Assembly: GCF_028561335.1 (NCBI RefSeq) | Contig: NZ_JAQQTG010000020.1 | Location: 1 to 64,000, forward strand | Length of the DNA: 64,000 bases | Origin: Aequorivita todarodis | Lineage (GTDB): Bacteria > Bacteroidota > Bacteroidia > Flavobacteriales > Flavobacteriaceae | Direction of reading: 5' to 3' | In this document: positions 17,613 to 28,179 of the stretch, in pieces | Position numbering within the stretch: the first letter of the stretch is position 1 | Layout: every line of letters begins with the position of its first letter | Made by a program: the position numbers and the translations under genes | Notes under the pieces: generated by a model | Told to the model about the DNA's origin: nothing | Database searches by the model: none | Seen by the model: the letters and a program-made list of their open reading frames with translations, nothing else

Positions 17613-18737
17613 CTATCCTCCGTGCAATATATTCAAAGCATAAATGGCGAAACTGCCCAACCAGTGGCCGCCCTCATAACTATCGCCCACCAAGTTTGGA
17701 TAGGAATAGGCCACGTGTTCGTTCGCCAGATTTTCAAGGTGTTTGTATTTTGGATATTGCTTCGCCAAACCATAAAAAACCCAAGCCCTGCTGAAATTCA
17801 ACCCGTCCAAATGCACTAATTTGCCATCGGTACGGTCGCTTACCTCCCCTACTTTTAAATGATAATTTTCATCTGCAAGTTGTGGCAAAAATGTATCTAT
17901 CCAACTTATAAATTCCTCCGAAGAAAGCACACGCCGCATAATATCAACTTCTTCGAGACAAGGCGAAAGAAAATCATAGCCGCTGGGTTCCCAAGTAATT
18001 GGACAGTTTTCATCGTTTATATAAAAATCACGGGCGCGCTTTTCAATTGACGCTTTTAGTTCAATATCGCCAACAGCTTCTGCATAATCATAAGCGAAAG
18101 TCAATCCAAAGGCCGTGTTGGTGTGCTCGCCCACCCGGATTGGATAATTCAGTTTGGGAAGAAATTCTTTGTAGCGAAGCACGATAAAGTCTGCCAATGG
18201 TTTCAGGTTTTGTTCCAAATCCTTCGCCATTGGGTCGTCCCAATTGTGGAGTTCTTCGGAAAGTTTCAACAGCCAAGCCCAGCCGTAGGTTCTTTCAAAG
18301 GATTTATTGATGGGTTTTTCAAAAAAGGCAAGCTCGGTCGCAACGTTTTCGGCAGTGATTTTTTCTTTCAGCAATTTTCTAACTTCCTCGGCTTTGTCCA
18401 TTTCCGGGAATTGTTTCAGCAATGTAACCATAGACCAATAGCCGTGGACGGCACTGTGCCAGTCAAAGCAGCCATAAAATATGGGATGGACAGCGATCGG
18501 TTCAACCAAATCCTTTTCACTTTCCAAAGTTTCGCCCGGCTTATAGGGATATTCGGTGCCAACGCAATGTAGGGGAAGCTCGATCAGTTTATTGGCTTCA
18601 GCCAAAGTAAAGGTTGGTTCTGGGAATTTCTGGATGGACATTTCTTCCTTTTTAGAAATTTTTGAGCTATCTTCTTTCTGGTCTTTACAGGCAAAAAGAA
18701 GGATTACGGAGAAAAAAAGCAGATAGAATTTTTTCAT
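17613..18737 (-). CDS. DUF2891 lipoprotein
   Basis: 374 aa. Lipoprotein signal with lipobox-like LLFACKD (Cys about 17), so probably outer- or inner-membrane tethered. The rest matches DUF2891: LPLHCVGTEYPYKPGE, HPIFYGCFDWHSAVHGYWSM, a helical alpha/alpha-toroid-like body, DFLSPCLEEVDIMRRVL, and a closing YEGGHWLGSFAIYAL. The fold and the conserved His/Asp/Trp resemble glycan-active alpha-toroid proteins, but no activity is known to me for the family. Preceded by a nested palindrome at 18776-18847. Confidence 0.82.
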   Translation of the reverse strand: MKKFYLLFFSVILLFACKDQKEDSSKISKKEEMSIQKFPEPTFTLAEANKLIELPLHCVGTEYPYKPGETLESEKDLVEPIAVHPIFYGCFDWHSAVHGYWSMVTLLKQFPEMDKAEEVRKLLKEKITAENVATELAFFEKPINKSFERTYGWAWLLKLSEELHNWDDPMAKDLEQNLKPLADFIVLRYKEFLPKLNYPIRVGEHTNTAFGLTFAYDYAEAVGDIELKASIEKRARDFYINDENCPITWEPSGYDFLSPCLEEVDIMRRVLSSEEFISWIDTFLPQLADENYHLKVGEVSDRTDGKLVHLDGLNFSRAWVFYGLAKQYPKYKHLENLANEHVAYSYPNLVGDSYEGGHWLGSFAIYALNILHGG

Positions 18738-18775
18738 AAAACTTTAGAATTTGGATAAAGATACTGAAATAAAAA

Positions 18776-18847
18776 AACCACGAATGAACGAATACCTGCA
18801 AGGTTTGCAAAACCTTGTAGGTTTTAATTATTCGTGCATTCGTGGTT
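18776..18847 (-). terminator. Nested palindromic element, likely terminator of the M16 gene
   Basis: Outer arms AACCACGAATGAACGAATA (18776-18794) and TTATTCGTGCATTCGTGGTT (18828-18847) enclose an inner palindrome of ACCTGCAAGG and CCTTGTAGGT arms (18794-18822). On the minus strand a seven-T run follows the outer arm. A related inner hairpin lies at 47777-47803. Confidence 0.6.
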
Positions 18848-18867
18848 AAATATTACCAATGGAACTT

Positions 18868-21735
18868 TTACATTTTCACATCCTCAAGCTCCACTTCCTC
18901 TCCATTTTTGTCGAGAAGCTTCACTTCGTCAAAGCCCATATTCTTAAATTGCTCAAATTGGGTAGCGGCATCGCCAACCACCAAATAGGCCATTTTGGAA
19001 GCGTCCAAATATTTATTGGCCAATTCCTTGTGCTGTTCCAAAGTCATATTTTTGATGGTTGCTTCTTCCTTTTCAATATAATTCGCAGGAAGACTGTATT
19101 TATTGATTTCCTGCAACATTCCCAATAGCGAGCCTTGGGTTTCAAAACGGCGCGCGTTCGATTTTATGAGGGCATTTTTCGTAAACTCAAGGTCTTCGGG
19201 CGAAATGCCATCTTTGTATTTTGAAATCTCATCCTTAAAAATTTGAACGGATTCGCCCGTGGTATTCGTCCTAACACTTGAAGACGCAGTGAAAGTTCCG
19301 GGGATTTTACTACCGCTAAAATTGGTCCGGGCGCCATAGGTATATCCTTTTTCCTCGCGCAGAATTAAATTTACATTACCGGAGAAGGAACCACCCAATT
19401 TATAATTCATCACTTCCGCTGGATAGAAATCGGCATCGGTTCGTGGCAGGGCAATGTAGCCGATATTGATTACCGATTGTTTGGCGTTGGGCATATCCAC
19501 AAAGTAAAGTGAAGCCTTATCCCTATTGTTTGCAATTGGATATTCGGGAATGGTTACTTCTTTTGCGGGCCAACGCTCCTCCAAAGCTTTCAAATCCTTT
19601 AAAACCGCATCTTTTCCAATTTTCCCAACAACTTGGAAGGTGCTTATTGAAGGTGAAAAGTTTTTGTTGTAATATTCCTTTAAATCGTCCATCGTGATGG
19701 CTTTTACAGATTCCACAGTTCCCTCGGTTGGATAGCTGAAAATATGATCATTGCCATAAAGCACTTTGTTATAAACTCGATTGGCTACTGCATTTGGATT
19801 GGCATCCGAACGCTCAATTTGGTTGATGGTTTTCGTTTTGATACGACCCAATTCCTCTTCATCCCAACGCGGTTCCAAAAGGATTTCGGTTACCAGATCC
19901 ATCGTTTTGTCGAAATTACGCGTCAAGGTGTTTCCGCGTATCACGATAGATTCATCTGTTGTGTACATATTGATGCTCGCGCCCAAAAGGTCAATGGCTT
20001 CTTCCAACTCTTCCGGGGTTTTGTTGGCCGTGCCTTCCATCATTATATCGCTCATCAGGTTTGCAACGCCGTTCTTTTTCATATCGTCCAGCAAGTGGCC
20101 GCCTTCAATCACCAAACTGAAGTTTACGGTGGGGATTTCATTTTGTTCAATTCCCGAAACTTTTATCCCGTTTTGCAAGCTCGCGGTCCACATTTCAGGA
20201 ACGTTGAGTTCTGGCGCAGGACCCTGTACAGGCGGTTTTGAACGGTCAAAGTTGGAAGGGGTTTTTACAATTTCGGTAGTCGCTTCCTCCACTTTTTTGG
20301 TTACGTTCTCTTTAATTTCTTCCTCAACCACATTTGCCTTTTCAGAATTCTCCGCAATCAGGTTAAGCTGTCCTTTAGGAACAAAACTCGTCATAACGTA
20401 CGGTTTATCTTTTATGTATTTGTTGTAAACCCGCATGACGTCTTCCTTCGTAACTTTTTTGATGTTTTCGATATCTTGGGTAATAAAACCGGGGTCGCCT
20501 GCAAAAACATTATATCTGGCCAGCTGAAACGATTTTCCCAAAACGCTGCTAATTCCATTATAAAACTGGGTTTCTAGGCCTGCCTTGATTCTTTCAATAT
20601 CGCGATCGGTTACGCCTTCTTTTTCAAAAAGTACAAAAGCTTCCTTAATTCCACTTTCAATAGAATCCAGATCCACACCGTTATTCGCGGTGATTGAAAT
20701 TTGAAAATCGCCAGCCAATTCACTTGAATTGTTATAGGCCGTCGTTCTTGAAGTTAAATCTTTCTCTTTTACCAAAACTTTATATAAGGCCGCCTTTTTT
20801 CCTTGGGAAAGGATTTCTCCAAGAAAATCTAACGCATAAGCATCTTCAGTGTATTGTTGCACGGTTGGCCAAACCATATTGAGTTGCGGTGCGGTGGCAA
20901 AATTATCTTCGTGATAAAGCCTTTTGGTTTCCGAAAGTGTAACAGGCTGTGGCTTTAGCGGCTCCACTTCTTGGCGGCGCTTTATTTCCCCAAAGTATTT
21001 TTCAATCATTTTTTTGGCCTCTGCCGTGTCAAAATCGCCTGCCAAAACCAAAGTGGCATTGTTTGGACCGTAAAAGCGATCATAAAATTCCTTTACATCT
21101 TCCACGGTCGCATTTTGAAGATCTTCCAATTCGCCAATTACCTGCCAGTTGTACGGATGCCCTTCGGGATAAAGTGCTTTGTCAATTACCCAACTGGTGT
21201 GGCCATAAGGGTTGTTGTCCACGCGCTGGCGTTTTTCATTTTGAACTACTTCCTGTTGGTTGTAAAAAGCAGCTTCGGTTACTGTGTTTATTAAAAAGCC
21301 CATACGGTCGCTTTCCAGCCACATTACGGTTTCCATTGCGTTTTTGGGAACAACTTCATAATAAATTGTTCCGTCTTTCCAAGTTCCGCCATTCAGCGTT
21401 CCTCCGGCATCTTGGATGGTTTTGAAGAATTGATCTTGCGGCACGTTTTCAGATTCCTGAAAAAGCATGTGCTCAAACAAATGGGCGAAACCGGTTCGCC
21501 CGGTTTTTTCACGATTGGAACCTACACCGTACTGAATGGCGAGTGAAACAATAGGGTCGCTTTTGTCTTGGTGAAGGATTACATCGAGCCCGTTTTCAAG
21601 TTCATATTTTTCAAATGGAACGGAGAGTTTTGCGCTTTCATCATCTAAAGTAGCTTTTTCATTTTTACAGGAAATGGCAAAGAGAGCAACGGTAGCCAAA
21701 GCCACGAAGCTCATTTTAAGGGAAGTTTTAAACAT
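18868..21735 (-). CDS. M16-family zinc metalloprotease (pitrilysin-like), two-lobed
   Basis: 955 aa. Lipoprotein signal peptide (ALFAISCKN, Cys23). The first lobe carries the inverted zinc motif HLFEH (H85, E88, H89) and the distal acidic ligand in NQQEVVQNEKR. The second lobe has the same fold without the zinc motif, as in pitrilysin-type fused pairs. A Glu-rich linker at about 440-490 joins the halves. Probably periplasmic or outer-membrane peptide degradation. Monocistronic; the 101-nt gap to the ATPase gene shows no obvious terminator. Confidence 0.92.
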   Translation of the reverse strand: MFKTSLKMSFVALATVALFAISCKNEKATLDDESAKLSVPFEKYELENGLDVILHQDKSDPIVSLAIQYGVGSNREKTGRTGFAHLFEHMLFQESENVPQDQFFKTIQDAGGTLNGGTWKDGTIYYEVVPKNAMETVMWLESDRMGFLINTVTEAAFYNQQEVVQNEKRQRVDNNPYGHTSWVIDKALYPEGHPYNWQVIGELEDLQNATVEDVKEFYDRFYGPNNATLVLAGDFDTAEAKKMIEKYFGEIKRRQEVEPLKPQPVTLSETKRLYHEDNFATAPQLNMVWPTVQQYTEDAYALDFLGEILSQGKKAALYKVLVKEKDLTSRTTAYNNSSELAGDFQISITANNGVDLDSIESGIKEAFVLFEKEGVTDRDIERIKAGLETQFYNGISSVLGKSFQLARYNVFAGDPGFITQDIENIKKVTKEDVMRVYNKYIKDKPYVMTSFVPKGQLNLIAENSEKANVVEEEIKENVTKKVEEATTEIVKTPSNFDRSKPPVQGPAPELNVPEMWTASLQNGIKVSGIEQNEIPTVNFSLVIEGGHLLDDMKKNGVANLMSDIMMEGTANKTPEELEEAIDLLGASINMYTTDESIVIRGNTLTRNFDKTMDLVTEILLEPRWDEEELGRIKTKTINQIERSDANPNAVANRVYNKVLYGNDHIFSYPTEGTVESVKAITMDDLKEYYNKNFSPSISTFQVVGKIGKDAVLKDLKALEERWPAKEVTIPEYPIANNRDKASLYFVDMPNAKQSVINIGYIALPRTDADFYPAEVMNYKLGGSFSGNVNLILREEKGYTYGARTNFSGSKIPGTFTASSSVRTNTTGESVQIFKDEISKYKDGISPEDLEFTKNALIKSNARRFETQGSLLGMLQEINKYSLPANYIEKEEATIKNMTLEQHKELANKYLDASKMAYLVVGDAATQFEQFKNMGFDEVKLLDKNGEEVELEDVKM

Positions 21736-21836
21736 AATGAATTGATTTTTTAGGAAAGTTTTAAAGATACAATGGGAAGTGACTTTTCGTCTTAAAAAAA
21801 AGTTAAAACGAAATTGAAGTTACTGCGTTTGAAGTA

Positions 21837-23378
21837 TTACCCAAACCACCCATCCCGATCCAAACTCCTATATTGAATGGCCTCAGAAATATGGTTGCCA
21901 TTAATTTCTTCGGAACCTTCCAAATCGGCGATGGTGCGTGCTACCTTTAAAATACGGTCATACGCGCGGGCGGAAAGATTCAACCGTTCCATCGCGGTTT
22001 TTAAAAGTTGCAAGGAAGCTTCGTCCAGCTTGCAGAATTGACGGATTTGTTTCACGCCCATTTGGGCATTGTAATGTATATTCTCAAATTCCGAAAAGCG
22101 CTTGGCCTGTATCTTTCGGGCATTGGTAACCCGCTCACGAATTACAATACTGGATTCGCCACGGCGTTCCTCGCTCAATTTTTCAAACGGAACGGGCGTA
22201 ACTTCTATATGAATATCAATCCTGTCCAAAAGCGGGCCGGATATCTTGCTCAAATACCGTTGCATTTCCGCTGGCGAAGACATTACCGGCGCATCGGGAT
22301 CGTTAAAATAACCACCGGGACTTGGGTTCATACTTGCAACGAGCATAAAACTGGACGGATAGGTTACAGTGAATTTTGCCCGTGAAATGGTTACATCGCG
22401 GTCTTCCAAAGGTTGTCGCATTACTTCGAGAACGCCGCGTTTAAACTCAGGCAACTCGTCCAAAAACAGAACGCCGTTGTGCGCCAAACTTATCTCGCCC
22501 GGCTGCGGATATTGCCCACCGCCGACGAGGGCAACGTCGCTTATAGTATGATGCGGGCTTCGGAAAGGTCGCGAGGTCATAATACCACCCCTTTCCATCG
22601 TGCGTCCGGCAACGCTGTGGATTTTTGTGGTTTCAAGACTTTCCTGCAAGGTCATTGGCGGTAAAATACTTGGCAAACGTTTGGCGAGCATTGTTTTTCC
22701 CGAGCCGGGCGGACCGATCAAAATAATGTTGTGGCCCCCGGCTGCAGCAATTTCCATACAGCGTTTTATGGATTCCTGTCCCTTTACATCTGCAAAATCG
22801 TGTTCGGGATGTTCAAGATGGTCGTAGAATTCAGCTTCCATATCCACCTCGGTTTTTTCGAGGGGAATGTTTTCGTTAAAAAAATCGATTACTTCCTTTA
22901 TATTCTCAATTCCATAAACTTCGATGCCTTCTACAATTGCTGCTTCTTTTGCGTTCTGTTTCGGAAGGATAAATCCTTTAAAACCTTCTTCTTTCGCTTT
23001 TAGGGCGATTGGCAAAGCACCGCGGATAGGCTGCAGATTTCCATCCAAAGAAAGTTCGCCCATGATGATATATTCCGAAAGCGGGTTTTGGGCTATAATC
23101 TGTTCCGTGGCAACGAGGATTCCCATCGCTAAGGTAAGATCGTACGCAGAGCCCTCCTTCCGAAGATCGGCGGGCGACATATTGAGGATCAATTTTTTCC
23201 CAGGAATTTTATAACCGTTGTTTTGAAGGGCGGCGGCAATCCGGAAGTTGCTTTCGCGGATGGCATTGTCTGGCAGGCCAACTAAATGATAACCTATTCC
23301 GTTGTCAACATTTACCTCTACAGTAATAGTAGTTGCTTCCACGCCAAAAACGGCGCTACCATAAACTTTTGTAAGCAT
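21837..23378 (-). CDS. comM: YifB/ComM-family Mg-chelatase-like AAA+ ATPase
   Basis: 513 aa. N-terminal Lon-protease-like ChlI domain ([23 protein letters not shown]), then the AAA+ core with Walker [22 protein letters not shown], a [12 protein letters not shown] loop, Walker [11 protein letters not shown], sensor residues near [20 protein letters not shown], and the Mg_chelatase_C helical domain. ComM is a hexameric branch-migration helicase that promotes integration of divergent DNA in natural transformation. No competence genes are adjacent. Confidence 0.93.
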   Translation of the reverse strand: MLTKVYGSAVFGVEATTITVEVNVDNGIGYHLVGLPDNAIRESNFRIAAALQNNGYKIPGKKLILNMSPADLRKEGSAYDLTLAMGILVATEQIIAQNPLSEYIIMGELSLDGNLQPIRGALPIALKAKEEGFKGFILPKQNAKEAAIVEGIEVYGIENIKEVIDFFNENIPLEKTEVDMEAEFYDHLEHPEHDFADVKGQESIKRCMEIAAAGGHNIILIGPPGSGKTMLAKRLPSILPPMTLQESLETTKIHSVAGRTMERGGIMTSRPFRSPHHTISDVALVGGGQYPQPGEISLAHNGVLFLDELPEFKRGVLEVMRQPLEDRDVTISRAKFTVTYPSSFMLVASMNPSPGGYFNDPDAPVMSSPAEMQRYLSKISGPLLDRIDIHIEVTPVPFEKLSEERRGESSIVIRERVTNARKIQAKRFSEFENIHYNAQMGVKQIRQFCKLDEASLQLLKTAMERLNLSARAYDRILKVARTIADLEGSEEINGNHISEAIQYRSLDRDGWFG

Positions 23379-23457
23379 AACTCAGTATGTATAAACGGGG
23401 AGTTTACAACTGAAAGATACTAAAAATGTTTGTAGTGTAGGGTTTGTGGTTTACAGT

Positions 23458-25032
23458 TTATTGCAATTTTTTTAAAAATTGGGTCAAAAGTTTTTCCGTG
23501 GATGAATTCTTTACAAGGGAAGGATTATTTTCTTCAATAGCATTCAAAGTATCATTTGCAACCGTTTTTCCCAATTCCACGCCCCACTGGTCGTAGCTGA
23601 AAATGTTCCAAATAATGCCTTGTACAAAGAGTTTATGCTCGTAAAGGGCAATGAGGCTTCCGAGGTTTTTTGGGGTCAATTTTTTTATCAAAATTGAATT
23701 GGTTGGTTTATTGCCCTCGAAATTTTTAAATGGATTTTCAACTTTTTTAGCGAACGTTCCCTCCCAAAGGGCCTCGGTTTGGGCGAAGAAATTGGCCATT
23801 AAAATATTGTGATTGTAACTATTGCCGTGCAATGGTTCACTAAAACCTATAAAATCCGTCGGGATCAGTTTTGTACCCTGATGCAACAATTGAAAAAAGG
23901 CGTGTTGCGAATTGCTGCCCACATTTCCCCAGACAATCGTCCCAGTTTGATAGTTTATTTTTTTACCGTTTCGGTCCACGCTTTTGCCGTTGCTTTCCAT
24001 CACGGCTTGTTGCAGGTACGGAACCAATTTTTGCAGATATTGCGAATATGCAACAACCGCCTCACTTTCCGCTTTAAAAAAATTATTGTACCAAACTGAA
24101 AACAAGGCAAGTAAAACTGGAATATTTTTATCGAAATCTTCTTTTTTGAAATGATTGTCCATTTCAAAAGCACCTTTCAGCAGTGCTTCAAAATTTTTGA
24201 AACCTATGGCGCAACAGATGGAAAGACCCACGGAGCTCCAAAGTGAAAACCTACCGCCCACCCAATCCTGCATCGGGAAAATGTTTTCTTCGGAAATGCC
24301 GAAATCCTTTGCGCCTTTAACGTTAGCAGAAACGGCTACAAAATGTTTTTCAATATCCGCTTCCGAAGCATTTTTTAAAAACCAATCTCTTACAACCGAA
24401 GCATTCGCAATGGTTTCCTGGGTTGTGAAACTTTTGGAAACGATAATAAAAAGGGTTGTCTCGGGATTTAAATTTTTAAGCTTTTCAGCTACATCATCGC
24501 CGTCAATGTTTGCGATAAAATGGGTCCGTAAATTATTTCGGTAAAACTGGAGTGCTTCGGTAACCATTTCCGAGCCCAAATGGCTGCCGCCAATGCCGAT
24601 GTTTACGACGTCAGTAACCGCTTTTCCCGTAAAACCTTTGTGCGAACCGTTAATTATTTCTTCGGAAAAATGCTTCATTTTTTGAAGTGTGGCTGCCACT
24701 TCCAACTTCATATTTTCAAAATTGCGAAGCGCGGTGTGAAGCACTGCCCTATTTTCGGTCTCGTTTATCTTTTCTCCAGAAAATTGTTGGTTTATGGCTT
24801 CCTTCAACTTTACTTCTTCCGCGAGGTTTATTAAAAGTGAAAGCGTTTCGTCGGTAATTCTGTTCTTTGAACAATCCAAATAAAAATCCTGCCATTCAAT
24901 CTTAAAACGGTCTGCACGACTGGGATTTTTTGAAAAAACATCCTGCATCTGCAGCCCTTTCATTTCTTGAAAATGGGCTTCAAGTGCTTTCCAAGCTTCG
25001 GTTTTTGTGGGATTTATTTTGGGTAAGGACAT
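23458..25032 (-). CDS. pgi: Glucose-6-phosphate isomerase
   Basis: 524 aa. Interconverts glucose-6-P and fructose-6-P. Sugar-phosphate loop NIGIGGSHLGSEMVTEAL, signature VGGRFSLWSSVGLSI, ESNGKSVDRNGK, and the C-terminal catalytic Lys region YDQWGVELGK. Last gene of a same-strand run pfkA, gap, sugar kinase, pgi. The 51-nt gap to the kinase gene contains heptamer repeats. Confidence 0.97.
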   Translation of the reverse strand: MSLPKINPTKTEAWKALEAHFQEMKGLQMQDVFSKNPSRADRFKIEWQDFYLDCSKNRITDETLSLLINLAEEVKLKEAINQQFSGEKINETENRAVLHTALRNFENMKLEVAATLQKMKHFSEEIINGSHKGFTGKAVTDVVNIGIGGSHLGSEMVTEALQFYRNNLRTHFIANIDGDDVAEKLKNLNPETTLFIIVSKSFTTQETIANASVVRDWFLKNASEADIEKHFVAVSANVKGAKDFGISEENIFPMQDWVGGRFSLWSSVGLSICCAIGFKNFEALLKGAFEMDNHFKKEDFDKNIPVLLALFSVWYNNFFKAESEAVVAYSQYLQKLVPYLQQAVMESNGKSVDRNGKKINYQTGTIVWGNVGSNSQHAFFQLLHQGTKLIPTDFIGFSEPLHGNSYNHNILMANFFAQTEALWEGTFAKKVENPFKNFEGNKPTNSILIKKLTPKNLGSLIALYEHKLFVQGIIWNIFSYDQWGVELGKTVANDTLNAIEENNPSLVKNSSTEKLLTQFLKKLQ

Positions 25033-25040
25033 TTTGATTG

Positions 25041-25098
25041 ACGATTTACGATTTTAGATTTATGATTTTAGCGTTGGGATTTGTTATTTGTTATTTGG
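25041..25098 (-). repeat. Heptamer repeats between the sugar kinase gene and pgi
   Basis: acgattt, acgattt, tagattt, atgattt in 7-bp register at 25041-25068, then ttatttg/gttattt units across the kinase stop codon (25084-25086), which therefore also encode its last residues (PNNK). Confidence 0.65.
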
Positions 25099-25986
25099 AA
25101 TTTTCTCTTTATAATAATCGATCAATCCATCAATGGGCCGTTGCACGATGTTTCCAAGTTTAAGGTTGTGTGCCGCAAAGCATTCCTTTATAATTTCTTC
25201 CGAAAAATGTGCGATGGAGCCAATAAAATGGACTGGCACTTCGTGCGCCTTTTCATAACAAAGAATGCGACACTCAATAAAGTTTGAAATGCCTTCCTTT
25301 ATCAGCGCGTAAAAATATGGGTTTATTTCTTTCCCGCCACTTTCAAATTTTTCAAAATTAGGTTGGCGGGCAGGCTGTGTAAATATGAATTGCGCAAATG
25401 ACGCCAAATATGCGTTTGGATTTGGCTTTTTATAAAGATTCATCTTTATTTCATCGGCTTCCAAATTGAAACGTTTTTCAAATTCTGAAGCAATTTCTTT
25501 CGGCATTCTCTTGTAATAATAATCGCGGATCAATCTTTTTCCGAAGTAATTTCCACTGGCCTCATCCATCAAAATAAAACCTAGAGAGGGAATTGAGGAG
25601 TGAATCTGGGTGCCATCAAAATAGCAACTGTTGCTGCCCGTACCCAAAATGCACACAATTCCCGGTTTGGTAGTGGCGGCAAAAACAGCTGCAGACATAT
25701 CTTCGGAAACGTTAACTTTTGCATTTGGAAAAAGTTCTTCCAAAACTTTCTTTAAAATACTTCGCGGTGTTGCAGTGCCACAACCTGCACCATAAAAATC
25801 CAGAATCTCAACACTATTGAAGACGTTTTTTAAAGTTTCGTTTGAAGCGATGCGAAGCAACAATTCCTCTTTGGGAACCACGGTAGGGTTCAACCCGGAA
25901 GTAGCTGTTTTAAAGACCACATGGCCAGCATTGTCCAGCAATACCCAATCACATTTTGTAGAACCGCCGTCGGTTATTAGGGTCAT
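25084..25986 (-). CDS. BadF/BadG-type N-acetylglucosamine kinase-like protein
   Basis: 300 aa. ASKHA-fold ATPase: phosphate-1 loop LITDGGSTKCDWVLLD, central YGAGCGTA, adenosine-region CILGTGSNSCYFDG, then MDEASGNYFGKRL. Family members phosphorylate N-acetylglucosamine or glucosamine, feeding amino sugars into glycolysis. It starts 4 nt after gap stops, so it is certainly co-transcribed with it. The sugar specificity is inferred from the family and not visible in the sequence. Confidence 0.82.
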   Translation of the reverse strand: MTLITDGGSTKCDWVLLDNAGHVVFKTATSGLNPTVVPKEELLLRIASNETLKNVFNSVEILDFYGAGCGTATPRSILKKVLEELFPNAKVNVSEDMSAAVFAATTKPGIVCILGTGSNSCYFDGTQIHSSIPSLGFILMDEASGNYFGKRLIRDYYYKRMPKEIASEFEKRFNLEADEIKMNLYKKPNPNAYLASFAQFIFTQPARQPNFEKFESGGKEINPYFYALIKEGISNFIECRILCYEKAHEVPVHFIGSIAHFSEEIIKECFAAHNLKLGNIVQRPIDGLIDYYKEKIPNNK

Positions 25987-25989
25987 AAA

Positions 25990-26985
25990 TTATAGCGTTG
26001 CAACGTGAGCGGCCAAATCAACCAGTTTTGCGGAGTAGCCGTATTCGTTATCGTACCAAGCCACTAACTTAAAGAAATTATCGTTAAGCGCAATGCCGGC
26101 ATTGGCATCAAAGGTGCAAATGTATGGATCCGAAACGAAATCCTGTGAAACCACTTCGGCTTCGGTGTAGTTTACGATTCCTTTATAATTGGTTTCCGAA
26201 GCTTTTTTGAAGAGTGCCTTTATTGCTTCGTAGGTGGCGGGTTTTTCAGTGCGAACCGTTAAATCTACCACGGAAACATCTGTGGTTGGCACGCGGAAAG
26301 CCATTCCCGTCAGCTTGCCCTTCAACTCTGGAATTACTTTGGTTACGGCAACGGCGGCACCCGTGGTTGTTGGGATTATATTGCTCAATGCGCTTCTTCC
26401 CAACCGATAGTTTTTCTTTGAAGGCTGGTCAACCGTGGACTGCGAAGCCGTTACGGAATGGACCGTGGTCATCAACGCTTCAATAATTCCGTATTCGTCG
26501 TTGATTATTTTTGCCATTGGCGCAAGGCAATTTGTGGTGCAGGAAGCGTTTGAAATTATTGTATCGGAAGGCTTAATTTTTGTATGGTTCACGCCCATCA
26601 CAAACATAGGAGCCGTTTTTGAAGGAGCGGAAATGATTACTTTTTTGGCGCCCGCCTTTAAGTGTGCCGAAGCGGTATCAACTTCCTTGAAAATTCCGGT
26701 GCAGTCAATAATAATTTCGGCACCCACTTCGTCCCATTTTAAATTTTCGGGATTTTTTTCGGCGGTGACCCTTATTTTTTTTCCGTCAACGATTAAATTT
26801 CCATCCTTCACTTCTACTTTTCCGGGATATTTTCCGTGCACGGAATCATATTGCAATAAATAGGCTAAGTGATCTACTTCCAGCAAATCATTCACAGCAA
26901 CTATTTCTATATCGTTTCTTTGGGATGCAATTCTAAAGGCTATTCGGCCTATTCGGCCAAAGCCGTTGATTCCTATTTTTATCAT
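25990..26985 (-). CDS. gap: Glyceraldehyde-3-phosphate dehydrogenase
   Basis: 331 aa. NAD-binding start [15 protein letters not shown]; active-site [15 protein letters not shown] with the catalytic Cys; [41 protein letters not shown] at the C-terminus. Oxidises GAP to 1,3-bisphosphoglycerate. Its 5' leader consists of six heptamer repeats (26994-27035) that end only 8 nt before the ATG. Confidence 0.97.
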   Translation of the reverse strand: MIKIGINGFGRIGRIAFRIASQRNDIEIVAVNDLLEVDHLAYLLQYDSVHGKYPGKVEVKDGNLIVDGKKIRVTAEKNPENLKWDEVGAEIIIDCTGIFKEVDTASAHLKAGAKKVIISAPSKTAPMFVMGVNHTKIKPSDTIISNASCTTNCLAPMAKIINDEYGIIEALMTTVHSVTASQSTVDQPSKKNYRLGRSALSNIIPTTTGAAVAVTKVIPELKGKLTGMAFRVPTTDVSVVDLTVRTEKPATYEAIKALFKKASETNYKGIVNYTEAEVVSQDFVSDPYICTFDANAGIALNDNFFKLVAWYDNEYGYSAKLVDLAAHVATL

Positions 26986-26993
26986 GTTTATTG

Positions 26994-27035
26994 GTTAATC
27001 GTTATTTGTTAATTGTTAATCGTTAATTGTTAATT
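26994..27035 (-). repeat. Six heptamer repeats in the gap leader
   Basis: gttaatc, gttattt, gttaatt, gttaatc, gttaatt, gttaatt in exact 7-bp register, 8 nt upstream of the gap start codon. Confidence 0.8.
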
Positions 27036-27067
27036 GGAGTATCGCCGTTCCCAAACTCTGCTCCCGG

Positions 27068-27088
27068 CATCCGTCATCGAACATCCGT
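27068..27088 (-). repeat. Heptamer repeats at the pfkA stop
   Basis: catccgt, catcgaa, catccgt: a second, unrelated heptamer family in the same 100-nt pfkA-gap spacer, touching the pfkA stop codon. Confidence 0.55.
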
Positions 27089-28071
27089 CAGATTGAAATA
27101 ATATCTGCCACACGAATCAATTCTTTGTCAATTTCATTGCTGCCCTTTATGGCTTCGGAAAAAGGGACTGAAGTTACTTTATTGTGGACAATCCCGATCA
27201 TAACATTGGTTTCGCCGTTTAAAAGTGCATCGACCGCGCCCACGCCCAAACGGCTGGCGAGCACGCGGTCATAACAACTGGGTGCACCGCCGCGCTGAAT
27301 GTGGCCCAAAACGGTAACCCTAACTTCGTATTCCTTCAGATTTTCTTCAATATACTGGGCGAGCCCAAAAATATTCTTTCCTACTTGGTCGCCTTCGGAA
27401 ACCACCACGATACTTGAGGTTTTCCCCGATTTTTTACTTCGGCTCAACGATTCAAGTAAACGTTCGCGGCCCATATTCTGTTCGGGGATCAAAATTTCCT
27501 CCGCTCCTGCCCCAATACCCGCATTCAACGCAATATCGCCCGCATCGCGGCCCATTACTTCTACCAAAAAAAGGCGGTTGTGCGAGTTTGCCGTGTCGCG
27601 AATTTTATCAATCGCTTCCACAACCGTATTCAAAGCCGTGTCGTAACCTATGGTATAATCCGTGCCATTAATATCATTGTCAATGGTTCCCGGAAGGCCA
27701 ACAATGGGGAAATTGAATTCCTTTATAAACACCGAAGCGCCCGCAAAAGTACCGTCGCCGCCAATAACAATTAGGGCGTCAATGTTTTCCTTTTTAAGAT
27801 TTTCGAGCGCTTTTTTTCTACCTTCAACAGTCTTAAATTCCTTTGAACGGGCCGATTTCAGAAATGTACCGCCACGATTGATTATATTTTTTACGGAACG
27901 CGCATTCAACTCTTGGAAATCTCCTTCAATCAAACCTTGCAGACCCCGATAAATTCCAATACATTTCAAATTGTGATACGCACAGGACCTAACTACCGCA
28001 CGGATTGCAGCGTTCATTCCGGGAGCATCCCCGCCACTTGTTAAAACACCTATTTTGGTTGGCTTTTTCAT
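27088..28071 (-). CDS. pfkA: ATP-dependent 6-phosphofructokinase
   Basis: 327 aa. ATP loop GVLTSGGDAPGMNAAIRAVVR, GGDGTFAGA, catalytic LPGTIDNDINGTD, EVMGRDAGDIALNAG, and TVLGHIQRGGAPSCYDRV. The Gly in GGDGT is the residue typical of ATP-using rather than PPi-using enzymes. Commits fructose-6-P to glycolysis. Probably the first gene of the pfkA-gap-kinase-pgi block. Confidence 0.97.
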   Translation of the reverse strand: MKKPTKIGVLTSGGDAPGMNAAIRAVVRSCAYHNLKCIGIYRGLQGLIEGDFQELNARSVKNIINRGGTFLKSARSKEFKTVEGRKKALENLKKENIDALIVIGGDGTFAGASVFIKEFNFPIVGLPGTIDNDINGTDYTIGYDTALNTVVEAIDKIRDTANSHNRLFLVEVMGRDAGDIALNAGIGAGAEEILIPEQNMGRERLLESLSRSKKSGKTSSIVVVSEGDQVGKNIFGLAQYIEENLKEYEVRVTVLGHIQRGGAPSCYDRVLASRLGVGAVDALLNGETNVMIGIVHNKVTSVPFSEAIKGSNEIDKELIRVADIISI

Positions 28072-28179
28072 ATTTTGAAAGTTACTATTAATGTTTCTAT
28101 TTCAAAATGATTTTAATCAGAAAAAAATACGTGTAAGTACGTATAGCATAGAACGATTTCCCGCCTTATATTTGAATCA

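Noticed and set aside
17470-17620. Minus-strand open frame of about 50 codons after the DUF2891 gene (ends LKQYFTVSGKGFFTFFACK)
   Set aside because: No start codon of its own outside the upstream gene, no recognisable family; could be a remnant but the evidence is too thin.
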